NCBI GenBank assembly: GCA_947184155.2
Contig: CAMXCT020002073.1
Coordinates: 1-64,000, forward strand
DNA length: 64,000 nucleotides
Source: Cladocopium goreaui
Lineage: Eukaryota > Sar > Dinophyceae > Suessiales > Symbiodiniaceae
Reading direction: 5' to 3'
Under the pieces are notes generated by a model that worked only from the letters and a program-made list of their open reading frames with translations, did not search any database and was not told the DNA's origin. The position numbers were made by a program, and so were the translations under genes. Below are positions 46,263 through 57,890 of the stretch, in pieces (position 1 is the first letter of the stretch; each line of letters begins with the position of its first letter).

Positions 46263-46730
46263 CTGCAGGCGGACGAATTTGCCAACGGATTCATTGACTC
46301 ATGATAAATGCCAGAGCTACTAATTTGGTATTCACTGAGTCAGTAGATTCATCTCTGTGCATGAATCATCAAATATTCTATCATATTATGTCTATTGTCT
46401 CATTGTAGAACAATGATGAATAAGGAATAAATAGAATACACCAATAAGCGTCAATAAATGGCATTGAAATGGCATTGATGGTATTCACTGCATTCCTTCA
46501 GCGATCCACATGGGGCATTCCTTGGGGCACAGCCCTTCCACGTCGGGGCTTTGACTCGGACACCCATGGACAGCTGATCTTCGATACCTTTTTGTCAGTC
46601 ATGAAACCATCTTTATTTTCGCATCAAGTACAATTATATGTATATTATTCATATATATATAGAGTATATATAAGAAGTGTGGGTTTCTTTCAGCTTTCCC
46701 AATCATCCAAATCTAGAAACTAATTGAAAT

Positions 46731-47957
46731 TCATTGGGACATATGTGCACCGACTTCGACTAGAAACCGCGCTATGTCGAGGTGGCCATTTTGAGCTGCA
46801 ACCCGCAAGGGTGTTGCACCACAGTTAGTTGCTTGATCTTTGGCTGCACCAGCTTCGACTAGAAAGCGCACAATGTCGAGGTTGCCAGTTTCAGCTGCAA
46901 CAAACAAGGGCGTTGCCCCATCGTTTGCTGCTTGATCTTTGGCTGCACTAGCTTCGACTAGAAAGCGCACAATGTCGAGGTGGCCTTCTGCAACTGCAAT
47001 CATCAAGGGCGTTGCACCAGTATTAAAGTCTGCTTGATCTTTGGCTGCACCAGCTTCGACTAGAAAGCGCACAACGTCGAGGTGGCCTTCTCCAGCTGCA
47101 ATCATCAAGGGCGTTGCACCATTATTAATGTCTGCTTGATCTTTGGCTGCACCAGCTTCGACTAGAAAGCGCACAATGTCGAGGTTGCCAGCTTCAGCTG
47201 CAATCATCAAGGGCGTTGCACCATTGTTGGCTGTTAGATCTTTGGCTGCACCAGCTTCGACTAGAAAGCGCACAATGTCGAGGTTGCCAGCTTCAGCTGC
47301 AATCATCAAGGGGGTTGCACCATTGTTGGCTGCTTGATCTTTGGCTGCACCAGCTTCGACTAGAAAGCGCACAATGTCGAGGTTGCCAGTTTCAGCTGCA
47401 ACAAACAAGGGCGTTGCCCCATCGTTTGCTGCTTGATCTTTGGCCGCACCATGTTCGACTAAGACGCGCACAGTGTCCAGGTGATCATTGCAAGCTGCAA
47501 CAAACAATGGAGTCCGCCGTCTAGCAAACTCTGGCTGATCTGTTTTGGCTCCTGCCTCCAGTAAGAGCTCTATAAGTCCAACATGTCCCAGCTCTGCAGC
47601 GTGAAACAAGGGTGTCTTGCCATCATTGCTTGCCACATTGGGATTTCGAGGGTGTTGCAGCAACTGCTCAAGAGCAACTAAGCCATTGTCTCTAGATGCA
47701 GAGATCATTTTCTGCGAAACTTCATCGTCAGTTGGCCAGAATTCCAAGACCACCAGCTGGATCTTCACTGGAACTGGATCAAGAACTTCATCATCCTGGA
47801 TCTGATGGGAACCATCTTCAAGAAAGAATCGTTGCTTGAATCTGGAAATGCCAACCTTGGCTGCCAAGGCTTTCTTCACTGCCTTGGCTGTTTGGCCTTG
47901 CAGTTCATCTTCAAGGACTGTGAGAGTCTCGCCCGATGTTAGGAAACACACCTCCAT
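46731..47957 (-). CDS. Ubiquitin-like/ankyrin-repeat protein, 408 aa, single exon
   Basis: I chose the ATG at 47957 (MEVCFLTSGETLTVLEDELQ). The open frame continues upstream only from a non-ATG codon and loses similarity there. Residues about 1-75 form a ubiquitin-like module (KAVKKALAAK, FLEDGS, then LVVLEFWPTDDE), followed by a linker. Nine ankyrin repeats (NDGATPLFVAA...LDIVRFLVEAGAAKDQA) run to the end. Proteins of this type are common in dinoflagellates. They are probably protein-interaction scaffolds; a ubiquitin-pathway link is only suggested by the fold. Repeats 4 and 5 are nearly identical at DNA level, so recent unit duplication is likely. The gene is intronless and lies between exons of other minus-strand genes (49097 and 46262). 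It may be a retroposed copy. Confidence 0.82.
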   Translation of the reverse strand: MEVCFLTSGETLTVLEDELQGQTAKAVKKALAAKVGISRFKQRFFLEDGSHQIQDDEVLDPVPVKIQLVVLEFWPTDDEVSQKMISASRDNGLVALEQLLQHPRNPNVASNDGKTPLFHAAELGHVGLIELLLEAGAKTDQPEFARRRTPLFVAACNDHLDTVRVLVEHGAAKDQAANDGATPLFVAAETGNLDIVRFLVEAGAAKDQAANNGATPLMIAAEAGNLDIVRFLVEAGAAKDLTANNGATPLMIAAEAGNLDIVRFLVEAGAAKDQADINNGATPLMIAAGEGHLDVVRFLVEAGAAKDQADFNTGATPLMIAVAEGHLDIVRFLVEASAAKDQAANDGATPLFVAAETGNLDIVRFLVEAGAAKDQATNCGATPLRVAAQNGHLDIARFLVEVGAHMSQ

Positions 47958-48687
47958 CGCTACAAGCTCCAAAGTTAAGTGGACAGCGAACAAGTTTATG
48001 TTTTTCTCTTTTGATACATAGTATATAAATATACGCAACGCACATGCCAAAACTGTACATATATGTACATATATGACATATGCACACCAAACCTTTGCAC
48101 TGACAATCAATTCTACACCTCATAATGCTTCATTTTTTTCTGGACGGCCTTCAACTGCAGCATGGGTCACGGGCGTGCATTCCACAAGCAACCACGTGGG
48201 TTGTGTATGGCGGGGTGTAATTCTTGGTTGATTACTGCCGCAACGATTTGATTGTTGACAATTGTTTGTGGAGAGACTTTTGGGGCAGGCAACCCCTTCA
48301 TTTGTTCCTCATGGTTAAACATGTTCAATTATTCAGATCTGTGGCCCGTGTCTTTGCCATCCCCATTTGAATCATCTTGTTGCTATTGGTTTATTCAACA
48401 TGGGTATGGGTCCCAATCCAAGACCCAAAAAGCAAAATAAGAAACAACTTCTCCATTTTTGGTATGAACCCGTCATTTCCTCAAATTTACTATTTGGATC
48501 TTTTTGGGGTATTGAAAGCGCACACCCACAAATACACATATTCTTTAGGTACTATGTCGAGGGGTATTACACAGCCATACCAAGGTACCAACTTATCAAC
48601 CACAGTGACCTGGGCACTGCTGGTGCCGTGGTCGATGCTACATGGGGTATGGCCATTTCTTTGGGAATTCCCTTTTGTTGGTCACTA

Positions 48688-48796
48688 TACCCTCTGGTTA
48701 TTTAACATAGCCATGGAAAATGGCTCATTTATAGATGGTTTACCGTTCTTAAACATGGTGATTTTCCATGGCGAACTGTTACATAACCAGAGGGTA
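48688..48796. mobile_element. Family A MITE, copy 13
   Basis: TACCCTCTGGTTATTTAACA to TGTTACATAACCAGAGGGTA. Confidence 0.85.
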
Positions 48797-48864
48797 ATTC
48801 TCCATTCATGATGTCATGGCGGGGATGACCATGCCCTTTGTTGACATTTTTTTTGATATCATAA

Positions 48865-48961
48865 CTGCTTGGTGGTGCAACAACCATCTTGACAAATATG
48901 AAAGTCAATTGGAAGGATTATCCCATATATTATGGACAAAATGTTCCAAACCACCAACCAG
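48865..48961. mobile_element. Family B MITE, copy 16
   Basis: CTGCTTGGTGGTGCAACAAC to CCAAACCACCAACCAG. The core is partly deleted. Confidence 0.75.
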
Positions 48962-49096
48962 ATAAACTATCCCGGTAATATCCCATGAAATATGCAATAT
49001 AATATCGCACAGCATATCCAATATCTTATCCTATACAATACTGAATATTCATAGTTGATTAAATCTGGTGATTATGTTAGTTTACCAGGGGGTTAC

Positions 49097-49164
49097 CCGT
49101 TTCGATGTTTCCATGCCAGCAGTTCCCACAAGCTCTCCGAATCCATCTCCGCTTGAGCCGCCAC
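49097..49164 (-). CDS. Candidate exon of unknown gene
   Basis: A minus-strand exon between TTCCCAG and GTAACC (VAAQAEMDSESLWELLAWKH). Clear coding composition. Its donor merges with a remnant of a family A terminus (GGGGGTTACC at 49087-49096 on the plus strand). Family not recognised. Confidence 0.5.
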
Positions 49165-49467
49165 CTGGGAATAGACATGGCTGGAAACGGGGTATCCACA
49201 TAGAAATACATCATGTACTTCTATGTACTTCTATGTTCTGAAAATAGATAGTTTCCATGTTCATTAATATCTGGTTACTTCATGTTCTAGAAACTTAATC
49301 AATGGCCATTTCAGGAACCTAAATTGGACGTACCTACCATATATAAGGCCTATTTTTCAGGCCTAAATTTCACGGAATATCCCCACAAATATGGCCAAAA
49401 ATATGGTACAGCACCTCCATTTTAGGATCCTGAAATTCCCATTGATGTATAGCAACCCACAAAAAGA

Positions 49468-49572
49468 TACCCTCTGGTAAACTAACATAGTTGTCGAACA
49501 TGGCCATTTTATAGTTGATTTACCCATTAAACATGGTGATTTTCCATAGTTATGTTAGTTTACCAGAGGGTA
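49468..49572. mobile_element. Family A MITE, copy 14
   Basis: TACCCTCTGGTAAACTAACA to TTAGTTTACCAGAGGGTA with near-perfect arms. Confidence 0.9.
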
Positions 49573-50233
49573 ATAGATATTGATGTTAACCCACAAAAAG
49601 ATCATAGGATATCATAGCATACAGTGACGATAATAGATAGTGATGTTCTATAATGTTCTGATGTTCCATCTTGTTGTGGTTTGCCATGGACATAGATCGT
49701 TTACATGTGACAAAAAGGTTAGGTGTTAGGTTTCATTTGATTTTATTTGTAGTTTCATCATCTGGAAACGGTTGATTTTCCAATGGTGAAATTACCGCAG
49801 ACTACAACAATTTCAAAACCAAACAAACCCGAAAAAACAAAGGATGACACTTTGATACACTTTGTTGACATGGGGTTATAGTAGACCATCTGGAACACCA
49901 CATCCATTCTTGAGGCTTGACGTTCCATGGTCACTCTCCCGCACCAGCAGCGAAATTACCAGCTATTTGGAACTCCTGGATTTTTTCCTTGCATACTCTC
50001 TATCTTTCATTGTTTTCCCGGCCATTTGGAGGTATACCCGCTTTTCGGTTTGTCCGAAAATGATGGGAACTACTCCAAAATCCACTGGACGATGATATTT
50101 AAACTGACGGTCAAAACCGACCCCCATTTCCAAAGAACAGAAGTTGGAGATGGTTATCTCAAAAGAAAAACCATGAAATACCACCCCGGTTTCACAATTT
50201 TAAAAACACATACATTGGGCTTTCAGACTCAAC

Positions 50234-50314
50234 TCTCAAGGAAATCCTGCCACTCCCACGAATCCCAAGCCGGGCTTTCGAACCCATTCACCACTGCCAG
50301 CGCCCAGCCTCGGT
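50234..50314 (-). CDS. Candidate exon of unknown gene
   Basis: Minus strand, after TCTCAAG and before GTTGAG. Reads GWALAVVNGFESPAWDSWEW, tryptophan-rich and open throughout. It may precede the 49097 exon in one gene. Confidence 0.45.
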
Positions 50315-50778
50315 CTTGAGACGAAGTGGTGCACTCGGATGAGTCAAAGTTTGGCCCAACTGGGTCTGGGTCAAAACGTCAGAAATGGTGTGAATAACTT
50401 GGGTTAAAAAAACACATGTCAACAGTAGGTTTGAGCAAAATTCCTTCATTCTTCGTGCCCCAATGTAGAATATTCTCCAAAAAATATAGGATGGTCACCG
50501 GGGTTTCAATCCATAGCCTCCCAAATTAAGCAGGGACACGCAGCCTGTGAGCAGCCAGTTTGGCTAACAGGCAGCGCTGAATCGGGATTGCGCAACTGAT
50601 GTCAAATACTCTGCAGCAAGTTTAGCTTCAAGCTGGTATATCAACTGTTGTGTTCATTTTAACTATGTCTATAGTTACTACAGGTACTGTGGTAAACCCA
50701 TAAATAAGCTATCCCCGATGGATGTTTATCATTGAGTACTATAGAGGGTGGCGACTCTTTTAGTTATACACCCCCAAC

Positions 50779-51000
50779 TTGCTGCATCAGTTCCATTCCA
50801 AAGGCGGGCCCGCACCCAGTCCCCCATTAGCACCGCGGAAAATCATCACCACGTTTTGGTTGGGGAATATCCTGCTGTTGCTTTGCTTGGTGGCTTATGG
50901 ATCCTGTGCATTTGAGTTGAATGAGACTAACTTGTCTTCCTGGAACACTAGCGATTCGGGGATTTACCATCACCCGTCATTGTTGCTGAAGATGGTCTGA
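50779..51000 (+). CDS. Possible small secreted or membrane protein (weak)
   Basis: A plus frame with a basic segment (PPLAPRKIITTF), a hydrophobic run (NILLLLCLVAYGSCAF) that looks like a signal peptide or membrane helix, then ELNETNLSSWNTSDSG with two N-glycosylation-type sequons. The start codon is unclear and no family is recognised. It could be a chance frame. Confidence 0.22.
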   Translation: MLHQFHSKGGPAPSPPLAPRKIITTFWLGNILLLLCLVAYGSCAFELNETNLSSWNTSDSGIYHHPSLLLKMV

Positions 51001-51429
51001 CATGTTCTGAAATTGCTTTATGTATATGGTTACTGTAATGTTAATAAAGCACTAGCAAACCCATCCCCAAGTTTGCGATTTGCATGGGTGGGAGTCCAAC
51101 AATCAATTTACAGGGCTAGTTTATGAAATTCTTTTAGTAACAGTACTGTTACTTGGTTACTTGGCAGTAACAGTATATACACAAAAATAATATCAATGCT
51201 ATAATTATGTAAAAGTATAAATTTGCTAGCAACCTTCATTCAGGAACTCACCCCCATCCCTGAGCGCTTTCTTCAGCTGATGTGTCACACGAGAACGTCA
51301 CATCACGTCACGTCGTTCGTTGTTTGTTTTGGAGCTTTGCAGTCTGGAGATTTTTTTTTGGGAGCCAACAACAAATTAAATTATCACACATGAATATATC
51401 ATCCATCTATCTTTCTCTCTCTCTTTCTG

Positions 51430-52215
51430 TATAAACAGTATATACATGCAATGTATATATATATACTATATATATATGTATACACTATAAAAATGTATAT
51501 ATACAAGAAATATAAATATATATACACTATATATATATACACTATATATACACTATATATAACTATATATATATGCTATATAATTATATATACACTATAT
51601 ATCTATATACTATATATACACCATATATATAATATATATACATATATATATACACTAAATATAAATAAATATATATATATATATATGAATACTAAATATA
51701 CTATAAATATACTATATATATAATATAAATACTAGATATATACAATATATATATATAAAAATATATACTATGTAAATATATATATACTATATATATATAC
51801 TGTATATATACTATTTATATATACTATATATGTATATACAATAAATATATCTATATATACTATATACATACTAAATATATACACACTAAATATATATATA
51901 CTATATATATACTATATATACACTCTATAATAAACTATATACTTTCTATATATACTATATATATATTTGCTATATATTCACTGTATATTTACTGTATATA
52001 TACTATATGTATATACTGTATATATACTAAATATATATACTGTATATATATACTATATATATGTAGTAAATATACTATGTATATATACAGTAAATACTAT
52101 GTATATATATATGTAGTAAATATATATATATATATATATTGTATATACTATTTAAATATACATAAATATACTATATATAATGTATATTTTAAAATATAGT
52201 TGATATCATTTGATA
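51430..52215. repeat. (TA)-rich low-complexity block, about 790 bp
   Basis: TATATACTA units and close variants run for almost 800 bp and are flanked by ordinary sequence. Tyrosine/isoleucine-rich frames here are not genes. Confidence 0.9.
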
Positions 52216-55055
52216 ATAAATACGTACTCCTTTCATGTCATCTTTTTAGAATTTAGAGGACTCATGTTTGGCCCACCGGTTCGCTGGCCGGTGATTGATC
52301 TTATAAAGGGTGACTTCGAAGTGACTTCGAGACGATGGTTGTACAGGTGACACAAACACCTGGCAAAGAGCAACATCTACCAGCTGAAATGAGATTGGGT
52401 TGTTGAAAACCAACAGCAACCAGAAATCTGCTGCTTTGAGGTCAATGGTGACTCGACCATGTCCAAATCTCATCGATAGACAACCTACAGTTGAGATCGA
52501 AACCCTTTTTTGAAAAAGTGAAGGCACCATGTCAAAAAAGAGGACACTGGACCGCACGTCCGTTGTTCTCTCTTTTGACATGGTTGACCTCCATAATTTT
52601 CTGCGCGTTCACTGTCTCGCCTGGCCATGGCTTGGAGCTCCGTCTCTTGAACATTTTGACATGGGCCACACGCACGCAGTTCAAAATATACGTCAAAACA
52701 GAGACATACATAAAATGATGTAAAATGGCTGCCTAGTTCACATCTCTCCAGCCATGCCAACAGAATATTCTGTCTTTTGCTTTTCACATGTGCGCCCCAC
52801 CTGTCAAGTTCCTCCAGGCATTGCCCGTTCTTGACATTGACGTGTCACGATGTGGTCACCAAAAAAATGGTTTGTCTAAAAATCGGAAACCTCCTGATTG
52901 GTCATTTGAAATGGACATATCACAATAAACCATAATAATAAACCGTTGAATTTGGGGGTACCCAATGTTGAGACAAACTGACAACTCTTTAGCCCTAGAT
53001 CCCGGAAACTCAAACATGGCAATTGGGAAATCTGCAATGGAACTTTAGATGGGAAAATCCGGATCTATAAATAGTTGATGCTGGATGTATATATATATAT
53101 ATATATGTATATATTGTAATGTGGCAATGCTGGATCTATAAATATTGTAAATAGCATCCCAGAAATCCACAAACTTTAGATGTAAATTCATGATTTTCCA
53201 TTGCCACATTACGGGAGGGTAACAGGGTTGCTCCAAACTATCCCTCAATCATGGCCACAAGAAGGTGATTTTTTTTGGTGATTTCAGGTTGGTATTTACC
53301 AATTTCACAACCCTTGGGGCTTGGGGCCTTGCGGTGTAGCAACCAAACTACAGAGTTTACAGGTTGGGGTTTGGTGTCGACAAAGATGCTGAACGGAGAG
53401 ATTTCTCGTCGAATAGTGTCTATCATCACATCCCTCTATCAATAAACCCACCTTCAGTACTGGTGCCGGGAAATGCATAGATATGAATAGATTCAATACT
53501 AAACCAAGGTTTTGGGCGGCTGTGTCTATGTGAATAGAGGTCAGTGATTGCACATGTCGGCTGTATCAACGTCAAACAAAGAAGGAGTAGACTTATAAAG
53601 ACCATAGGCTTTAATTGGGATCTTCACTCACCCTGCTTTGGTGGACAAGAATCCGTGCTGTGTACAACATTGTGTACACATGTTTATGACAAAATCCAGC
53701 GTTGTTTGATTTAACGAAAACCCCAAAGATTCGTTTTTGCGCTCCATTTGAATTTATTGATTCGGTCAAGTGCGTCATCAAAGAGGGTTTCCTGGGTTTT
53801 GCCTCAGTTTAAGTATACTCACGAACTCTAAGATGATTGCACAAAAGGAGGCATACACGCTCCATACCGCCGTGATCTAAACAACAAATGCGCCACGCGC
53901 AAGGCAACACGTATCGTTTTTTGTGAGCCCCGAGCGTTTAAAGGAAGTTTCCTCAAAACCTACAGTAACATCTAAGCCAAATAAACCCCGAAAAAACACG
54001 TTTTCATAGGCACCACATTTTTGGATATGTTTGGTCCATTGGGACCATAGAATGGGGGCCTGGGCCGTAGGGAAAGGATGAATTTGGCCATCTCTCCAGC
54101 AGTAGCTGATGGGTGAAGCAACTTCTCAACTGTATCAGAGCGTATCCTGATTCCTGATGCTTGTTGGTTGATAAATGTTGATAAACCATAGTAACTAGCT
54201 CGCTATATCCGGGCAAAAAAAACAGGTGTTTGTTCGTTATTGTAGTCATTTGCACCAACTTGGCTAACGAACTCTAGCAGCACCTGGTTACGGTCACATC
54301 ATGTCACAAAGAGTGGGCACGAACCATGGCCACTGGCGGTGAGCCAACCCGCATGCACAAAGAACCGCGCATGGCGAATCCGGCGAATGCCAAGGAAACT
54401 GCTGGTTCTAGTACAACTAATGATGAAACCTGTTTTAAGTTTGTTAGATACAGTTTTGTCAAAACAGATGTGTATATATAGTTGGTTTAAAAATAGGTGA
54501 CCATGATTGACCATGTATATCATGAAACCAATCACCCCCCAACAGCATGGGCTCTGCCGGCCTTCCAAGCCCTTGAAGGATCGTAGCGTCGCAGCACTCT
54601 GGAGAATCTAACGGCTACGAACGCCAAAAGGCCATGGTAACCAAGATGCCTCAGGCAGGGAGTAGGAGGTCCATACAATTTCCCGATGTTTGACAGACAA
54701 ATTTCATAGGATTCAAAAAATCATCCAAATGGATCCAATTGGACAGATCCTTGAAGTATGCAAATGATGTGGTGTTTTGTTCATTGCCATGCGCATGGCT
54801 AGCACACGGCAAGTGGCAAAATCTAGGCACATCAAACAAGACCATGGGTGCCTCGCCTAATTGCCTAGCCACACACCGAACAGAACAACTTTATCGACAC
54901 GAAGAGGAAACTTCCCCGACTCCAGTCAAAGCTCAATTGTCAAATCTGGCATCAACCCCAGCCTATATAATCCTAAATAAATATGTATATATATATGGCA
55001 ATATATGGCACCCCCCCAAAAGATAGACATCACATCCTATTAAAATCCTGGCGTA
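52216..55055. other. Gene-poor stretch
   Basis: No exon can be supported with two clear borders. Weak coding-like readings occur on the minus strand at about 54660-54870 (MVLFDVPRFCHLPCASHAHG) and on the plus strand from an ATG at about 54326 (MATGGEPTRMHKEPRMANPA). At 52986-53222 the pieces AAACTCAAACATGGCAATTG and CAATTGCCACATTACGGGAGGG-like ends suggest another inverted-repeat element with an internal ATATAT tract. Confidence 0.4.
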
Positions 55056-55060
55056 TAAAT

Positions 55061-55164
55061 CTGGTTGGTGGGTGAGCCACCCCTTTGAAAAATATTAAAG
55101 TCAGTTGGGATGATTATTCCCAAAATATGGAAAAACAAAATGCATGTTCCGATCCGCCAATCAG
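55061..55164. mobile_element. Family B MITE, copy 17 (diverged right end)
   Basis: CTGGTTGGTGGGTGAGCCAC to TTCCGATCCGCCAATCAG. Confidence 0.75.
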
Positions 55165-55710
55165 AAATGATCTGTCCATCTTTTGGAGGGATTCAGTCCA
55201 TGGCAAATCTGTCTCATTCACCCCACATTAGCTGCTCCACCTCCAACACAAGGCTTAACCCAATGGGTGGTATAAACCATCCCAACTAGTAGGTTTATGG
55301 CATTGGGTTTCCCATAAATGTGTATATTATGTACTTCTTTTATACTTTTTGTTTTGGTCTAGGTACATTAGAGACTGAGAGGTCCAGGAGCAACGCAGAA
55401 AGGATAAAAGAACTTGCCCATGACCTGCGTGGACAAAAGAAAAACAACCAGGGACCCAACATCTTTCACTGCGGAATCAATGTTGTCTAAATTTTCAGTT
55501 AGCGATTACTTTATGTCGTCGTGTTGGTTTCATCTTTTTACCTCATATCATATCCAAACCTATTCACTAAAACCACCGACGTTTCCCAGTTGTCGAGGGG
55601 TCCACATGGCGTGGATCTTCCGATTTACCACATGAGCATCATCCTACCATCTCCTCAAGCAAACTCACGGTGAACCGCGGAATGAAATGACGTTTTTGAA
55701 CTGCAAGCAT

Positions 55711-57732
55711 TCAGGGCGATGCACCATTGGCTCCGCAAGCCTTTGATAGAAACCGTGCTACGTCGAGGTGGCCATTTTCAGCTGCAATGAACAAGGGTGT
55801 TGCACCATGGTTTGCTGCATGATCTTTGGCTGCACCAACTTCGACTAGAAACCGGACGACAGAGAGGTGGCCATATTGAGCTGCAACACACAAGGGCGTT
55901 GCACCAGTGTCTTTCGCGCGATCTTTGGCTGCACCAGCTTCAACTAGAAACCGAACAGTGTCGAGATGGCCATTTTGAGCTGCAACCAACAAGGGTGTTG
56001 AACCATCATTGGCTGCAAGATCTTTGGCTGCACCAACTTCGACTAGAAAGCGGACTATGTCAAGGTGGCCAGTTTGAGCTGCAAGCAACAAGGGTGTTGC
56101 ACCATGGTTTGCTGCATGATCTTTGGCTGCACCAACTTCGACTAGAAACCGGACTATGTCAAGGTGGCTATATTGAGCTGCAACACACAAGGGCGTTGCA
56201 CCAGTGTCTTTAGCGCGATCTTTGGCTGCACCAGCTTCAACTAGAAACCGCACAGTGTCGAGGTGGCCATTATGAGCTGCAACCAACAAGGGTGTTGAAC
56301 CATCATTGGCTGCAAGATCTTTGGCTGCCCCAGCTTCAACTAGAAACCGGACGACATCGAGGTGGCCATTTTGAGCTGCAAGCAACAAGGATGTTGCACC
56401 ATGGTTTCCTGCATGATCTTTGGCTGCACCAGCTTCAACTAGAAACTGCACAATGTCGAGGTGGCCATTATGAGCTGCAACCAACAAGGGTGTTGAACCA
56501 TCATTCGCTGCAAGATCTTTGGCTGCCCCAACTTCGACTAGAAACCGGACGACATCGAGGTGGCCATGTTGAGCTGCAATTAACAAGGGCGTTGCACCAT
56601 TGTTTTTCGCTTGGTCTTTGGCTGCACCAACTTCAACTAGAAACTGCACAATGTCGCGCTGTCCCTTCCCAGCAGCAACAAACAAGGGCGTTGCACCATT
56701 GTTTTTCGCTTGATCTTTGGCTGCACCCACTTCGACTAGAAAGCGCACAATGTCGAGGTGGCCATTTTGAGCTGCAACAAGCATGGGCGTTGCACAATGA
56801 TGGGTTGCTTGATCTTTGGCTGCACCAGCTTCGACTAGAAACCGGACGACAGAGAGGTGGCCACATTGAGCTGCAATACACAAGGGCGTTGCACCAGTGT
56901 CTTTCGCGCGATCTTTGGCTGCACCAGCTTCGACTAGAAACCGCACAGTGTCGAGATGGCCATTTTGAGCTGCAACAAACAAGGGCGTTGCACCATCGTT
57001 GGCTGCAAGATCTTTGGCTGCCCCAGCTTCAACTAGAAACCGGACGACATCGAGGTGGCCATTTTGAGCTGCAACTAACAAGGGTGTTGCACCATCGTTG
57101 GTTGCATGATCTTTGGCTGCACCAACTTCGACTAGAAACCGGACAATGTCATGGTGGCCATTTTGAGCTGCAGCGATCAAGGGTGTCGCACCAAGGTTAT
57201 TCGCTTGATCTTTGGCTGCACCATGTTCAACTAAGAGGCACACAGTGTCCAGGAGATCATTGCGAGCTGCAGCAAACAATGGAGTCCGCCCTCTGGCAAA
57301 CTCTGGTTCATCTGTATTTGCTCCTGCCTCCAGTAAGAGTTCCATAAGTCGAGTATGTCCCTGCGCTGCAGCGTGAAACAAGGGCGTCTTGCCATCATTG
57401 CTTGCCTCATTGGGATTTCGTGGCTTTTGCAGCAGCTGCTCAAGAGCAACCAAGTCATTGCCTCTTGATGCAGAGATCATTTTCTGTGTTTCTTCCTCAT
57501 CAGGTGGCCAGAATTCCAAGACCACAAGCTGGATCTTCAGTCTAGTCGGATCTAGAACTTCATCATCCTGCATCTCACGCAAACCATCTTCAACTTCAAC
57601 AAACAGTCGTTGCTTGAATCTGGAAATGCCAAGCTTAGCCGTCAAGGCTTTCTTCACTGCCTTGGCTGTTTGGCCTTGCAATGCATCAAGGACTGCGAGG
57701 GTCTCGCCTGATGTTAGGAAACACACCTCCAT
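55711..57732 (-). CDS. Ubiquitin-like/ankyrin-repeat protein, 673 aa, 17 ankyrin repeats, single exon
   Basis: The start is the ATG at 57732 (MEVCFLTSGETLAVLDALQG); the frame extends four codons upstream only to a GTG. Residues about 1-75 are the ubiquitin-like module, ending LVVLEFWPPDEEETQ. Seventeen 33-residue ankyrin repeats follow with hardly any linker. The last repeat is altered (FLSKACGANGASP) and ends at a normal stop. Repeats 11-17 show a three-repeat superunit (NHG..., NDGSTPLLVAA..., DTGATPLCVAA..., about 297 bp), with repeats 4-6 as a diverged relative. A long ankyrin solenoid usually binds proteins; the partner is unknown. The long plus-strand open frames over this gene are mirror images of the repeat. 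It shares upstream flank with the copies at 47 kb and 15 kb. Confidence 0.88.
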   Translation of the reverse strand: MEVCFLTSGETLAVLDALQGQTAKAVKKALTAKLGISRFKQRLFVEVEDGLREMQDDEVLDPTRLKIQLVVLEFWPPDEEETQKMISASRGNDLVALEQLLQKPRNPNEASNDGKTPLFHAAAQGHTRLMELLLEAGANTDEPEFARGRTPLFAAARNDLLDTVCLLVEHGAAKDQANNLGATPLIAAAQNGHHDIVRFLVEVGAAKDHATNDGATPLLVAAQNGHLDVVRFLVEAGAAKDLAANDGATPLFVAAQNGHLDTVRFLVEAGAAKDRAKDTGATPLCIAAQCGHLSVVRFLVEAGAAKDQATHHCATPMLVAAQNGHLDIVRFLVEVGAAKDQAKNNGATPLFVAAGKGQRDIVQFLVEVGAAKDQAKNNGATPLLIAAQHGHLDVVRFLVEVGAAKDLAANDGSTPLLVAAHNGHLDIVQFLVEAGAAKDHAGNHGATSLLLAAQNGHLDVVRFLVEAGAAKDLAANDGSTPLLVAAHNGHLDTVRFLVEAGAAKDRAKDTGATPLCVAAQYSHLDIVRFLVEVGAAKDHAANHGATPLLLAAQTGHLDIVRFLVEVGAAKDLAANDGSTPLLVAAQNGHLDTVRFLVEAGAAKDRAKDTGATPLCVAAQYGHLSVVRFLVEVGAAKDHAANHGATPLFIAAENGHLDVARFLSKACGANGASP

Positions 57733-57799
57733 TGCTAGATCCACCGAGGCGATGTGGAGATGACAACCAGTTATGACTACAAACGACTAGAACATAACT

Positions 57800-57890
57800 G
57801 CTTGGTGGTTGAGCCCTACCCCATTAATAGCATGGTGGATCTTTCCATAGTTATGTTGGTTTACTGGAGGGTATCCCATGAATATGCCAT
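57800..57890. mobile_element. Family B left fragment fused to a family A right half
   Basis: CTGCTTGGTGGTTGAGCCCT runs directly into CATTAATAGCATGGTGG...TTTACTGGAGGGTA, then TCCCATGAATATGCCAT and a complete family B element. The junction suggests an A element inserted in a B element with later loss. Confidence 0.7.

Noticed and set aside
50500-50585. tRNA-like GGTTTCAATCC and a GCCTGTGAGC...GGCTAACAGGC hairpin
   Set aside because: The spacing and arms do not fold into a cloverleaf.
56292-57347. Long plus-strand open frame (351 codons) over the ankyrin gene
   Set aside because: It is the antisense shadow of the ankyrin repeat. The regular 33-residue period mirrors the minus-strand gene, which has the recognisable domains.
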